In this document: in pieces, positions 1 to 8,866 of the stretch | How positions within the stretch are numbered: the first letter of the stretch is position 1 | How the letters are laid out: the number at the start of each line of letters is the position of its first letter | Origin: an uncultured Porphyromonas sp. | GTDB lineage: Bacteria > Bacteroidota > Bacteroidia > Bacteroidales > Porphyromonadaceae | Direction: 5' to 3' | Length of the DNA stretch: 64,000 bases | Assembly: GCF_938023125.1 (NCBI RefSeq) | Contig: NZ_CALHDW010000003.1 | Location: 47,481-111,480, forward strand | Made by a program: the position numbers and the translations under genes | The notes under the pieces: model-generated | Told to the model about the DNA's origin: nothing | The model's input: only the letters and a program-made list of their open reading frames with translations | The model's database searches: none

Positions 1-279
1 CTTGTGCATCATATCAATCTCATGAACCCCCAATTGCTCATTGAAAAGAGGCTCTTTTACCTTAATAATGATGTCGCTACGGTCGTAAATCTCCTTAGGA
101 CCATCAATAAGCTCGGCTCCTGCCTTTTTGTACTCTTCGTCGTGATAGAAAGCACCTTCGCCGGCACCTTTTTCAAAAAGCACGGTAAAACCATCTGCTA
201 CATACTTGGCAACGGCTTCGGGGCTGGCAGCTACGCGAGCCTCATCGTGCATAATCTCTCTGGGAACACCAATGATCAT
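1..279 (-). CDS. pntA: NAD(P) transhydrogenase subunit alpha, N-terminal part (cut by window edge)
   Basis: The reverse strand from 279 reads a 93-residue open frame beginning MIIGVPREIMHDEARVAASP and continuing off the left edge. The VPRE and RVAASP motifs, followed by GFTVLFEKGAGEGAFYHDEE and IIIKVKEP, are typical of the NAD-binding domain I of proton-translocating transhydrogenase alpha subunits. Alanine dehydrogenase is a close relative, but RVAA(S/T)P and the FEKGAG block fit PntA better. The enzyme passes hydride between NADH and NADP+ using the proton gradient. The start codon is preceded by an A-rich stretch, and a TATCTTTG promoter lies about 130 bases upstream. Only the first quarter of the protein is present, so pntB and the membrane part are not seen. 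Confidence 0.72.
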   Translation of the reverse strand, partial: MIIGVPREIMHDEARVAASPEAVAKYVADGFTVLFEKGAGEGAFYHDEEYKKAGAELIDGPKEIYDRSDIIIKVKEPLFNEQLGVHEIDMMHK

Positions 280-411
280 GATTATTTGTTTTTTAGAATG
301 AAGTTAGTGATCGTTTTCCTAACGCAGCTTCCAACGAGCCCCATCCCCAACTGACATCCCCACTAAAACGAGGAAATATCAATAAGTAAAGTACCCAATA
401 CTACGCAGGAG

Positions 412-419
412 CAAAGATA
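412..419 (-). promoter_or_regulatory. Promoter -7 box for pntA
   Basis: TATCTTTG on the minus strand matches the Bacteroidetes -7 consensus TAnnTTTG. It would give a leader of roughly 125 bases before the ATG at 279. No clear TTG -33 box is seen at the right distance. Confidence 0.5.
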
Positions 420-579
420 CAATTTATTCCTATACAGGTAGTGCAAATATCCATAATATTTTAGCTATATACTCTCAAGAAGGCACTAATTAATGGAGCC
501 TTCTCGGCTATGGATGCTACTAAGCCCCTTTTTCTCCACAGCAATCGGCTCTACTCAAAGGGGGTACGAAAGGGACTTG

Positions 580-608
580 TTTGTATCCTAAAAAGAATTG
601 TATCTTTG
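580..608 (+). promoter_or_regulatory. Promoter of the lipoprotein gene at 723
   Basis: TTTG at 580-583 and TATCTTTG at 601-608 are 17 bases apart and match the Bacteroidetes -33/-7 pattern. The predicted leader to the ATG at 723 is about 110 bases. Confidence 0.55.
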
Positions 609-722
609 TGGCTAGTTATAATTATAAAAATTAAAAAGAAACACACTCACAACACCGAACTATCTCCGTCTTCCGCTAGAGACTTGTCCGAGTATTGGAT
701 CGTAGAATAAGGAGAATTACTT

Positions 723-1451
723 ATGAAGAAGAAGATTACATCTAGAGGAGTACTTATCGCCACTCTTTTTATGGGGATCAGTATGAGCTTGAGTAGCTGT
801 ATAGGCGACTGGCTCTTTGGCCCAAAACTACACTACCCACACTTCCTCACAGCGTTTGTAGAACCCAATGATTTTCGTCTAGAGGCTATAGACTCTGATA
901 CAAAAGGAAGAGCAATACACCTGCTACATGAGGAAAAGTTTGTAGAAATCTGCAAGATAGAAATGCAAGGCAGTAGGGTAGAATACAACAGTTATGATAG
1001 GCAAAACTCTAAAATTGTACACTTTCTATCCTCTATAGGCGATACATGCTACTTTAAGCACACACAACAAGGCGGGCGTATCATAAGTAGGCACGTAGGT
1101 ATCATAAGTGTTCCAAAAGAGATAAAGGTAACGTGTAATACGGCCTACGACAAAGATCATGAGAAAGGGGCTTCCCTTAATGATGTTGCAGCTCTATCAT
1201 TCTTAGATAATCTGAGCTATATCAAACGTGGATATGACGATAGTTTTAAATTCTTAGCCATGCTAAAAATGACAGATCCAATGGATCTGAATCGGCTTTT
1301 AGCGTCTCATCCTTGGTGGATATTGTACATAAAAGAACCCCCTACAGCATGGATGGACAAGACGATAACTTTCACTGTCTCCATGACGCTATCCAATGGC
1401 AATACTATATCTAGGCAAGTGGATATAAAGTTTCCTCTTCACAGCAAGTAA
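723..1451 (+). CDS. Putative lipoprotein of unknown function
   Basis: A 242-residue protein with a basic N-terminus, a hydrophobic core (residues 9-23) and a lipobox LSSC ending at Cys26, so it should be exported and lipidated. The mature part is mixed beta-like sequence and I recognise no family. The start is supported by the A-rich leader (GGAGAATTACTT before ATG), the signal peptide and the promoter at 580-608. It is a single-gene transcript closed by a strong terminator at 1475-1520. Its codon use is visibly more AT-rich than the thiamin operon next door, which may mean a recently acquired or fast-evolving gene. Function unknown. Confidence 0.72.
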   Translation: MKKKITSRGVLIATLFMGISMSLSSCIGDWLFGPKLHYPHFLTAFVEPNDFRLEAIDSDTKGRAIHLLHEEKFVEICKIEMQGSRVEYNSYDRQNSKIVHFLSSIGDTCYFKHTQQGGRIISRHVGIISVPKEIKVTCNTAYDKDHEKGASLNDVAALSFLDNLSYIKRGYDDSFKFLAMLKMTDPMDLNRLLASHPWWILYIKEPPTAWMDKTITFTVSMTLSNGNTISRQVDIKFPLHSK

Positions 1452-1474
1452 TTTTGCCTACACTTTCTAAAGAG

Positions 1475-1520
1475 GAGAGAAGCCTATCTCTAGCAAAGAG
1501 GGCTTCTCTCTTTTTATTTT
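1475..1520 (+). terminator. Intrinsic terminator after the lipoprotein gene
   Basis: Perfect 10-bp stem GAGAGAAGCC (1475-1484) / GGCTTCTCTC (1501-1510) followed by TTTTTATTTT. Confidence 0.85.
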
Positions 1521-1669
1521 CTCTGTATTTCTACTGGGGAGAGCGAATAAGAAGGAGATAAAAGAGGTCATACGCACAGCCCCATGAAGGTAAACAGGTA
1601 GTCTATACCAAGACCTAGATAAACGCAAAAACATCTGACTTAGGAGCTAAAATTGACGACAAACCGCGC

Positions 1670-1698
1670 TTGCCATACCATATTTATACGTATCTTTG
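1670..1698 (+). promoter_or_regulatory. Promoter of the thiamin operon
   Basis: TTG at 1670-1672 and TATCTTTG at 1691-1698 with an 18-base spacer. It lies about 50 bases before the TPP riboswitch, so the aptamer would be transcribed as part of the leader. Confidence 0.7.
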
Positions 1699-1750
1699 TG
1701 GGCGCACATGGATACAGAGAGCGCAATGTATCCTTTATATATAGACAACT

Positions 1751-1865
1751 CTTCTGGGGGTGCTTTGGATAGTTACTCTCTCCCCTTATGGGGACAGAGA
1801 AACGAGAGCAAGGCTGAGATGATACCCTGAACCTGATCCGGATAATGCCGGCGTAGGCAAAGAAG
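1751..1865 (+). promoter_or_regulatory. TPP riboswitch (THI element)
   Basis: The segment contains the diagnostic THI-box words: GGGGTGC near 1757, GGCTGAGATGATACCCTGAA at 1812-1831, then CCTGATCCGGATAATGCCGG and CGTAGGCAAAGAAG. CTTCT (1751-1755) pairs with AGAAG (1861-1865) as the closing P1 stem. Between the aptamer and thiS (1866-1980) I see no good terminator hairpin with a U-run, so control may act on translation or through a structure I cannot fold by eye. Binding of thiamin pyrophosphate would be expected to switch the downstream operon off. Confidence 0.95.
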
Positions 1866-1980
1866 CTTTCATCACACTGAGGGTGCTACACACACATCAA
1901 GCCCCTCGCTCGGCATATCCCTCCTCCCCCATTCTAGGGTTTTCTATGGCGTAAAGAAGTAATAAAGAAAGGAGAGAGTT

Positions 1981-2181
1981 ATGCAAATCATACTCAACGG
2001 ACATCCACACAATACCCCAGAGGGCACTACCCTCCTCGACCTTATGACTCAACTTGGGCATGCCGAGGGGCATGTTGCCGTGGCCATAGATCAGACAATA
2101 ATCAAACGAGCAGCTTGGCCGGAGACTCCCCTACACGAGGGTAATAAGGTCCTTATTATAGGAGCAGTAAAGGGGGGATGA
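1981..2181 (+). CDS. thiS: Sulfur carrier protein ThiS
   Basis: A 66-residue ubiquitin-like protein ending in the Gly-Gly tail (AVKGG) that is adenylated and then thiocarboxylated. It delivers sulfur to ThiG for building the thiazole ring of thiamin. The length is normal for the family, and LNG near the N-terminus plus the LIIGAVKGG end are typical. GGAGAGAGTT lies just before the ATG. It is the first gene after the TPP riboswitch. About 110 bases separate it from thiC, with only a small GGAG/CTCC hairpin in between. Confidence 0.93.
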   Translation: MQIILNGHPHNTPEGTTLLDLMTQLGHAEGHVAVAIDQTIIKRAAWPETPLHEGNKVLIIGAVKGG

Positions 2182-2291
2182 TAAGCCGGAAGAGGAGCCG
2201 AAGACTCCGACTCTACCCTCAGTTCCATTCCTATTTATCCCCCATAATCATATAAGTAATAGAAACAATCAAACCTCATAAAGAGATAAAA

Positions 2292-4070
2292 ATGAGAGCA
2301 AAAGACCAAACCGAAAACCTCCCCATCTCCACTGGGGCACTGCCCGGCAGTACCAAGATCTACGTACCCGGCAAGCAGTTCAAAGATATCCGTGTGGCCA
2401 TGCGCCGCATAGACCTCTCGCCCACGATAGACGAGAAGGGCAACTCCATACAAAACGAGTCTGTAGTGGTATACGACACCTCGGGGCCCTACTCCGATCC
2501 CAACTATACGGCCGACCCCCACAAGGGCTTACCCAAGTTGCGTGCCAAATGGATTGAGGAGCGTCAGGATACCTGCCGATTGGAGGCTCTTTCGTCTGAG
2601 TATGGTCGTGAGCGCCGTGCCGACAAAAGCCTCGATCACCTCCGCTTCGAGCACATCGAAGACCACCCCCTCGTAGCGGCTCCGGGCAAGCGAGTAACCC
2701 AGCTCGCCTACGCTCGTAGAGGCATCATTACCCCCGAAATGGAGTACGTTGCCATCCGCGAAAATCAACTTTGCGACGAGATTAAGGAGTACTATAAGAA
2801 GGAGAAAGGAGAGTCTTTTGGCGCTCATCTTCCCGAACTTATTACGCCGGAGTTTGTACGAGATGAGATCGCTGCCGGGCGCGCCATACTCCCTGCGAAT
2901 ATCAATCACCCCGAGAGTGAGCCCATGATTATAGGGAGAAACTTCCTTGTTAAGATCAATGCCAATCTAGGGAATTCGCCTATATCCAGTTCGATACAAG
3001 AGGAGGTAGAAAAAGCCGTTTGGGCAACACGCTGGGGGGCTGATACCATCATGGACCTCTCCACAGGGCGCAACATCCACGAAACGCGCGAATGGATTGT
3101 ACGTAACTCACCCGTACCCGTGGGCACCGTTCCCCTCTACCAAGCTCTTGAGAAGGTAAAAGGCGACGCCTCCAAGCTCTCCTGGGAGATCTACCGAGAC
3201 ACGCTCATAGAGCAAGCCGAGCAGGGAGTGGACTACTTTACCATCCATGCAGGGCTTCGCTGGCAGCATATCCCCCTCACCATGAAGCGCCTCACGGGTA
3301 TTGTATCGCGCGGCGGTGCTATCATGGCAAGTTGGTGTACAACGCACAAGAGAGAGAGCTTCCTCTACGAGCATTTTGAGGATATTTGTGAGATACTCGC
3401 TCGCTACGATGTGGCAGTATCCATAGGTGACGGACTTCGCCCCGGCTGCATTGCAGACTCTAACGATGAGGCACAATTTGCAGAACTTCGCACCCTAGGC
3501 GAATTGGCTCGTATCGCAGATAAACACGACGTACAGGTGATTATCGAGGGCCCCGGACACGTACCCATGCAAAAGATTCGTGAGAATATGGATCTCCAGC
3601 TCGACCTATGCAACGAAGCTCCTTTCTATACACTCGGCCCCTTGGTTACAGACATCGCCCCGGGGTACGACCACATCACTTCTGCCATAGGGGCAGCCAT
3701 GATCGGTTGGTTTGGTACCTCCATGCTCTGCTACGTAACACGCAAAGAGCACCTCGGGTTACCCAATAGAGACGACGTAAAAGAAGGCGTTATCACCTAT
3801 AAGCTTGCAGCCCATGCAGCAGACCTTGCCAAGGGACATCCGGCAGCCTATTTCCGCGATTACGCCATGAGCAAGGCACGCTACGAATTCCGCTGGCGCG
3901 ACCAATTCCATCTTGCACTCGACAGCGAAACGGCTCTCAAATTCCACGACGAGACACTCCCTGCCGAAGGACACAAGACGGCGCATTTCTGCTCCATGTG
4001 TGGTGAGCACTTCTGCTCTATGCGTGCCTCAAAGAACCTCCACGATCGTATAAAAGGGGAAGAAGAATAA
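2292..4070 (+). CDS. thiC: Phosphomethylpyrimidine synthase ThiC
   Basis: A 592-residue radical-SAM enzyme that rearranges aminoimidazole ribotide into hydroxymethylpyrimidine phosphate, the pyrimidine half of thiamin. The C-terminal cluster motif C-x2-C-x4-C is present as Cys567, Cys570 and Cys575 (CSMCGEHFC). Conserved blocks include the GAD/MDLSTG segment and IEGPGHVPM. The start MRAKDQTENLP gives a normal length; in-frame alternatives would truncate the N-terminal domain. The next gene begins 13 bases after the stop, so they are surely co-transcribed. Confidence 0.97.
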   Translation: MRAKDQTENLPISTGALPGSTKIYVPGKQFKDIRVAMRRIDLSPTIDEKGNSIQNESVVVYDTSGPYSDPNYTADPHKGLPKLRAKWIEERQDTCRLEALSSEYGRERRADKSLDHLRFEHIEDHPLVAAPGKRVTQLAYARRGIITPEMEYVAIRENQLCDEIKEYYKKEKGESFGAHLPELITPEFVRDEIAAGRAILPANINHPESEPMIIGRNFLVKINANLGNSPISSSIQEEVEKAVWATRWGADTIMDLSTGRNIHETREWIVRNSPVPVGTVPLYQALEKVKGDASKLSWEIYRDTLIEQAEQGVDYFTIHAGLRWQHIPLTMKRLTGIVSRGGAIMASWCTTHKRESFLYEHFEDICEILARYDVAVSIGDGLRPGCIADSNDEAQFAELRTLGELARIADKHDVQVIIEGPGHVPMQKIRENMDLQLDLCNEAPFYTLGPLVTDIAPGYDHITSAIGAAMIGWFGTSMLCYVTRKEHLGLPNRDDVKEGVITYKLAAHAADLAKGHPAAYFRDYAMSKARYEFRWRDQFHLALDSETALKFHDETLPAEGHKTAHFCSMCGEHFCSMRASKNLHDRIKGEEE

Positions 4071-4083
4071 CCCTTCACAGCCT

Positions 4084-6060
4084 ATGCTACTGGCTATAAC
4101 CCCACCCAATGCCACTCCCAAGGTAGTGCAACACTACAATGCACTACTGGGGGCAGGCTTGTCTATGCTGCTCTTGCGCTTGCCCGATGCGCCCCAAGAG
4201 CAGTACGAAGATTGTATCCGAGCCATTGAGCCCCGCCACCGCAGTAAGGTCATCTTGGCGGACTACTTTCACTTGGTACCCGTGGCAGGTCTTGGGGGGA
4301 TTCATCTCAAGGCCTCCCGACAAAAGGAGTGGAAGCATTGGCAAGAGGTAGCTCAAACCCAACGCATTACAGCGTCGGCGCATAGTTTGGACGAACTAGA
4401 GTCTCTCCCCTTCTGCCCCGACTTAGCTTTGCTCAGCCCCGTCTTCGATAGTATCTCCAAGGGCGGATACCACGCGAATATCAATTTAGATGAATGCCGA
4501 TCTAGGCTCCCTAAGCTCCCCTTCCCGGTGCTTGCCTTGGGCGGAATCACTCCGGACAACTACCCCCTCATACGCTCCTATGGATTTGCAGGAGGGGCTA
4601 CGCTGGGCTACCTCGCCGAGCAAGTGGATGCCATGGAAGAGGCTTTTTCTCGTTTCGCTCGCCCCGAAGTACTAACGATCGCAGGGCATGACCCCTCTTC
4701 GGGGGCAGGGCTTACGGCCGATGTTCGTACCATAGAACGCCTTGGGGCTTACCCTCTATCGGTTACGACCTGCCTTACCACTCAAGATGAATGTGAGTTC
4801 GTATCGTGCCAAAGTGTGGACTTTATCCCTGCACTCCGGCAGTTACTCAAGCGACACAAGCCCCATGCGGCCAAGATTGGTCTTGTGGCTTCGCTCCAAG
4901 ATGTGTACACCATAGGCGCCCTGCTACAAGAGGCAGGAGTTCGGCAGATTGTATGGGACCCCATCTTGCAACCCAGCTATGGGAGAGATCCCCTACACGC
5001 CGATTGGACGCCCGATCTTCTCCACAAAATCTTCTCTTGCTGCTCCTTAATTACCCCCAACCTACCCGAAGCAGAACGGCTCTTTGGTGCCGATTGGGAG
5101 CACAAGTTGCAGCAAGTGGCAGATACTCATCATGTAGCTATTCTGCTTAAGGGAGGGCATTCGTCCGATACAGACGCCTCCTCCGATGTACTCTATCAAC
5201 CCCACCGCGAAGCCCAATCGAGCCGAGTGCCACGCACTCCCTACGATAAGCACGGCACCGGTTGCGCCCTATCTGCGGCTATCGCCACGGCACTGGCTCA
5301 AGGAGAAACACTCTCCGAAGCTTGCCGCAAAGGGCAATGGTACGTAGATGCTTTGCGCCGCTCCGGCAAGATGCGTCTCGCAATTCTCCCTCCCTCCGGA
5401 GAGAGACTCAAAGCCGAGAAGCTGCGAAGAGGAAAGTTGCAATTCATTACCGATAGCTCCGATTTGGAGGAGATACTCAACCAATGCAGAGCCGCGTTGC
5501 AAGGGGGCGTACGCTGGATACAACTTCGTATGAAGACGGCATCAACCGAAGAGCGAGTTGTAGCCGCTCGAGCCATCCGCCAAGAGATGCAGCCTTATCC
5601 CTCGGCGATCTTGATTATAGACGATGATGTGGAGGCGGCTCTTCGCTCGGATGCCGATGGCGTGCACGTGGGGCTCGACGACCTCCCCCCTGCCGACGTC
5701 CGCCGCATCCTGGGAGTGGACAAAATCGTAGGGGCTACCTGCAATCGGATCGAAGACCTGGCTCTACGCTCCCTACAAGGGGTAGACTACGTGGGGATAG
5801 GCCCCTTCCGCACCACCCAAACGAAGAAACTCCTCAGTCCGCTGCTCGGCGAAGAAGGCATGGCCGCCCTCGTCCGTTTTAACAGAGGCCTACCCCAACC
5901 TATTCCCCTCATTGCCATTGGAGGGATTACTGCCGACGACTTCCCCACCCTAGCAGGCGTAGGGGTGCAAGGCATTGCCCTCTCCGGCATTATCAACCAC
6001 GCTACAGACCCACAAGCCGAGAGTGCCCGACTTGTACAACTCAGCGATCAATATTTCTAA
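4084..6060 (+). CDS. thiED: Three-domain thiamin enzyme: ThiE/TenI-like - HMP(-P) kinase ThiD - thiamin phosphate synthase ThiE
   Basis: A 658-residue fusion. Residues 1-195 form a ThiE/TenI-like barrel (LLRLPD, SAHSLDE, SPVFDSISKGGY, ALGGI). Residues 196-450 are hydroxymethylpyrimidine kinase ThiD (IAGHDPSSGAG, ILLKGGH, DKHGTGCALS). Residues 451-658 are a canonical thiamin phosphate synthase (WIQLRMK, IDDDVEAALRSDADGVHVG, GPFRTTQTKK, AIGGI). ThiD phosphorylates HMP-P to HMP-PP and the last domain joins it to the thiazole phosphate. The first domain lacks the QLR-x-K signature and lacks the GH pair seen in TenI thiazole tautomerase, so its activity is uncertain. ThiD-ThiE fusions are known; the duplicated flanking barrels are unusual. 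Confidence 0.88.
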   Translation: MLLAITPPNATPKVVQHYNALLGAGLSMLLLRLPDAPQEQYEDCIRAIEPRHRSKVILADYFHLVPVAGLGGIHLKASRQKEWKHWQEVAQTQRITASAHSLDELESLPFCPDLALLSPVFDSISKGGYHANINLDECRSRLPKLPFPVLALGGITPDNYPLIRSYGFAGGATLGYLAEQVDAMEEAFSRFARPEVLTIAGHDPSSGAGLTADVRTIERLGAYPLSVTTCLTTQDECEFVSCQSVDFIPALRQLLKRHKPHAAKIGLVASLQDVYTIGALLQEAGVRQIVWDPILQPSYGRDPLHADWTPDLLHKIFSCCSLITPNLPEAERLFGADWEHKLQQVADTHHVAILLKGGHSSDTDASSDVLYQPHREAQSSRVPRTPYDKHGTGCALSAAIATALAQGETLSEACRKGQWYVDALRRSGKMRLAILPPSGERLKAEKLRRGKLQFITDSSDLEEILNQCRAALQGGVRWIQLRMKTASTEERVVAARAIRQEMQPYPSAILIIDDDVEAALRSDADGVHVGLDDLPPADVRRILGVDKIVGATCNRIEDLALRSLQGVDYVGIGPFRTTQTKKLLSPLLGEEGMAALVRFNRGLPQPIPLIAIGGITADDFPTLAGVGVQGIALSGIINHATDPQAESARLVQLSDQYF

Positions 6061-6076
6061 ATCTCGTACTTTACCT

Positions 6077-6847
6077 ATGGAACAATTAACCATTGCAGGG
6101 CAAACCTTTCAGTCTCGCTTATTTCTCGGAACGGGCAAGTTTGCCTCCAACGAACTCATGCAACGCGCCATCGAAGCCTCGGGGAGCGAACTTGTAACAG
6201 TAGCCCTCAAGCGTGTGGAAACCAACAGCGACCACGACGATCTGATAGAGGCAATTCGCCACCCCGGAGTGCATCTCATGCCCAATACCTCGGGCACGCA
6301 CAATGCCGATGAGGCTATATTTGCAGCACGCCTAGCCTACGAAGCTCTCGGCGCTCGCATCATAAAAGTCGAGATCCACCCCGACCCAAAATATCTTCTC
6401 CCCGATCCTTTTGAGACGCTCAAAGCCACCGAAGTACTCGCCAAAGAGGGATTCTTTGTAATGCCCTATATACAAGCCGACCCCATTTTGTGCAAACGCC
6501 TGGAGGACGCAGGGGCTGCTGCCGTAATGCCTCTCGGGGCTCCTATCGGTACGAACAAAGGGCTTCTTACGAGAGACTTCCTACGCATTATCATAGAGCA
6601 AAGTAGAGTGCCGGTAGTAGTGGATGCCGGTATCGGAGCGCCTTCGCACGCGGCAGAAGCCATGGAGATGGGAGCCGATGCGGTACTTGTCAATACCGCT
6701 ATTGCGGCAGCAGGGGACCCCGTTGCCATGGCACAAGCCTTCCGCGAAGCCGTAGTGGCAGGTAGGCGAGCTTACGAAGCAGGGTTGCCGGCAGTGGCTC
6801 ACAGTGCTTCGGCCACTTCGCCCGTCGATAGCTACTTCAACCTATAA
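6077..6847 (+). CDS. thiG: Thiazole synthase ThiG
   Basis: A 256-residue barrel enzyme that condenses deoxyxylulose 5-phosphate, dehydroglycine and ThiS thiocarboxylate into the thiamin thiazole. Characteristic blocks are SRLFLGTGKF at the N-terminus, ELVTVALKRV, the lysine-containing IIKVEIHPD segment and VVDAGIGAPSHAAEAMEMGADAV (read in parts). I chose ATG 6077 (MEQLTIAGQTF) because it gives the family start; the open frame extends upstream into the end of the preceding gene without homology. It follows the fusion gene by 16 bases and precedes thiH by 26. Confidence 0.96.
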   Translation: MEQLTIAGQTFQSRLFLGTGKFASNELMQRAIEASGSELVTVALKRVETNSDHDDLIEAIRHPGVHLMPNTSGTHNADEAIFAARLAYEALGARIIKVEIHPDPKYLLPDPFETLKATEVLAKEGFFVMPYIQADPILCKRLEDAGAAAVMPLGAPIGTNKGLLTRDFLRIIIEQSRVPVVVDAGIGAPSHAAEAMEMGADAVLVNTAIAAAGDPVAMAQAFREAVVAGRRAYEAGLPAVAHSASATSPVDSYFNL

Positions 6848-6873
6848 AAGACCCTATCTTTGAAAGGAAGAAA

Positions 6874-7980
6874 ATGACCTACTACGACGAATTAATCAAA
6901 CATAATTGGGACGAAGAAGAGGCCTCTATCTTTGCCAAAACAGAGGCTGATGTGCTGAGGGCACTAGGCAAAGATCGTTGCAATCTAGAGGACTTCAAAG
7001 CTCTCATTTCCCCGGCTGCAGAGCCCTATCTCCGGCAGATGGCCATCAAGGCCGAGGAGCTTACCCTGCGCCGCTTTGGGCGTACCATTCAGATGTACGT
7101 GCCCCTATACGTCTCCAACTATTGTGCCAACTATTGTATCTACTGCGGCTTCAATTGCCACAACCAAATCAATAGAGTAAAGCTGAGCATCGACGATATC
7201 ATGAAAGAGATCACTGTGCTAAAAGATTGGGGATTTAGGCACCTCCTTCTCGTCTCCGGAGAGGCTCCTAAGCTCACCGGTGTGGACTACTACGAAGAGG
7301 TTATCAAGGCGGTTCGTCCCCATTTTGCACAGGTATCTCTCGAGGTACAACCCCTCCACACAGAGGAGTATGCCCGCCTAGTAGCTGCAGGGATGAGCTA
7401 TGTCTGTGTCTACCAAGAGACGTACAACGAGGCGGCCTACCCACAATTCCATCCCAAGGGACTCAAAGCCAACTTCCGCTACCGCCTAGAGACCCCGGAT
7501 CGCTGCGGAGAAGCCGGCGTGCATAAGATTGGTATTGGAGCCTTACTGGGCCTGCAAAATTGGCGTACCGACTCCTTCTTTACGGCTCTTCACCTGCAGT
7601 ATCTGGAGCGAACCCACTGGCGTACTCGCTACTCCATCTCGCTCCCCCGATTGCGCCCCCACGTAGGTTCCTTTATGCCTACAGACCCTATCAACGACCG
7701 CCAAATGGCTCAATTGATTTGTGCGTACCGCCTATTCGACCCCGAAGTGGACATATCTCTATCCACTAGAGAGAGCTCTGCCTTCCGCGATATGGCTATG
7801 CACATAGGGGCTACCACCATGAGTGCCGCCTCTAGTACAGAGCCGGGGGGGTATGCCACTCCGCATACGGAGCTGGAGCAATTCGCGATTAACGACGGCA
7901 GAAGTGTAGACGAAATGGCAGCAGCCATCCGCACTCAAGGATACGAACCCGTATGGAAAGACTGGGACGAATGGATGTAG
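6874..7980 (+). CDS. thiH: 2-iminoacetate synthase ThiH (tyrosine lyase)
   Basis: A 368-residue radical-SAM enzyme. The cluster motif C-x3-C-x2-C is Cys84, Cys88 and Cys91 (CANYCIYCGF). It splits tyrosine into p-cresol and dehydroglycine, the glycine-derived unit used by ThiG. Organisms use either ThiH (oxygen-sensitive) or the flavin oxidase ThiO; having ThiH fits an anaerobic life. GGAAGAAA stands before the ATG. Its 3' end overlaps the start of the next gene. Confidence 0.96.
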   Translation: MTYYDELIKHNWDEEEASIFAKTEADVLRALGKDRCNLEDFKALISPAAEPYLRQMAIKAEELTLRRFGRTIQMYVPLYVSNYCANYCIYCGFNCHNQINRVKLSIDDIMKEITVLKDWGFRHLLLVSGEAPKLTGVDYYEEVIKAVRPHFAQVSLEVQPLHTEEYARLVAAGMSYVCVYQETYNEAAYPQFHPKGLKANFRYRLETPDRCGEAGVHKIGIGALLGLQNWRTDSFFTALHLQYLERTHWRTRYSISLPRLRPHVGSFMPTDPINDRQMAQLICAYRLFDPEVDISLSTRESSAFRDMAMHIGATTMSAASSTEPGGYATPHTELEQFAINDGRSVDEMAAAIRTQGYEPVWKDWDEWM

Positions 7981-8681
7981 TACTCGACCCAAAAGTGCGC
8001 TATTCACGGCAGAGTTTGCTCCCCGAGATTGGTCTCGAGGGGCAGGCTCGGCTCGCCTCTCGGCGCGCGTTGGTCGTAGGAGCCGGAGGGTTGGGGGCAC
8101 CCATTCTCTACTATTTGGCTGCCGCCGGTGTGGGGCATATCGGTATTGTGGAGGGCGACATAGTAACCCTAAGCAACCTACAGCGGCAGATCTTGTACTC
8201 AGAGGCCGACCTTAACCTACCCAAAGCCGAATGCGCCCGTAACCGCCTCTTAGCCCTCAATAGCGACTGCTCGGTTGAGATCTATCCCTACTATTTTACC
8301 GAAGAGAATGCACAATCCATTGCAGAAGGGTACCATATTATCATCGATGGATGCGACAATAACCATACCCGTGAGCTTATGGATCGCACAGCCCGGCAAC
8401 TAGGTATCCCCTATCTCTACGGTGCGGTCTCGCACTTTGTAGGACAATGCTCGCTTTTCCACTACCAGGGAGCCGGAGCCTACCGCGATATATTCAGCAC
8501 GATTGATACCGAAGCCGATACCGAGGTTATACCCGTACTCGGAGCCATGCCGGGCATTATCGGCTCCACCATGGCTCTAGAGGCCATAAAGACCCTCCTC
8601 GGGATGGGGACTTCTCTCGCCGGTAAACTACTCCGCATCGATGCCCTCCACCTAGAGACTCAACTCTTTGAGATACAATAA
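7971..8681 (+). CDS. thiF: ThiF/MoeB-family adenylyltransferase (ThiS activation)
   Basis: A 236-residue E1-like enzyme expected to adenylate the C-terminal glycine of ThiS. Visible features are the nucleotide loop VVGAGGLGAPI, the D-x-SNLQRQ block, and IIDGCDNNHTR. I chose ATG 7971 (MDVVLDPKVRYSRQ), which overlaps thiH by 10 bases; an ATG at 7953 would add six residues. The two CxxC zinc motifs common in ThiF and MoeB are not visible in this protein, so it may belong to a zinc-free branch. It is the last gene of the thiamin operon. Confidence 0.88.
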   Translation: MDVVLDPKVRYSRQSLLPEIGLEGQARLASRRALVVGAGGLGAPILYYLAAAGVGHIGIVEGDIVTLSNLQRQILYSEADLNLPKAECARNRLLALNSDCSVEIYPYYFTEENAQSIAEGYHIIIDGCDNNHTRELMDRTARQLGIPYLYGAVSHFVGQCSLFHYQGAGAYRDIFSTIDTEADTEVIPVLGAMPGIIGSTMALEAIKTLLGMGTSLAGKLLRIDALHLETQLFEIQ

Positions 8682-8840
8682 ACGAGATGGAATGGCTCTA
8701 CCGCCTCCTCTCCCCTCTTTCTCTCTAATACCCTTCCCCTTTTTCCTCCCCCCTTAAAAGCTCTATACCCGACAGGTAAAAACGAAAAAGATTCTGCCCA
8801 GAATCGGAGTGGCTACTAGGCTGTGAAACAAAAATTTTCT

Positions 8841-8866
8841 GCCCTACATTCTCGCGAGTGTAGGGC
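8841..8866. repeat. Intergenic hairpin element, copy A
   Basis: GCCCTACA (8841-8848) pairs with TGTAGGGC (8859-8866) around a 10-base loop. It is flanked by AAAATTTTCT on the left and CTTTTTTC on the right. The same layout recurs at 59511-59560. It could also terminate the thiamin operon, whose stop is 160 bases upstream. Confidence 0.6.

Larger units (their letters stand above)
280..722. other. Divergent intergenic region
   Basis: This 440-base gap separates the minus-strand pntA from the plus-strand lipoprotein gene. It holds one promoter-like box for each gene (412-419 minus, 580-608 plus). The open frames inside it overlap these boxes and have no recognisable protein features, so the gap is treated as non-coding. 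Confidence 0.6.

Noticed and set aside
510..710. 66-residue plus-strand open frame
   Set aside because: It runs across the promoter boxes at 580-608 and the leader of the lipoprotein gene, and has no protein-like features.
1866..1980. Terminator between the TPP aptamer and thiS
   Set aside because: Only a weak GAGGG/CCCTC pairing is seen and there is no U-run, so it was not listed as a terminator.
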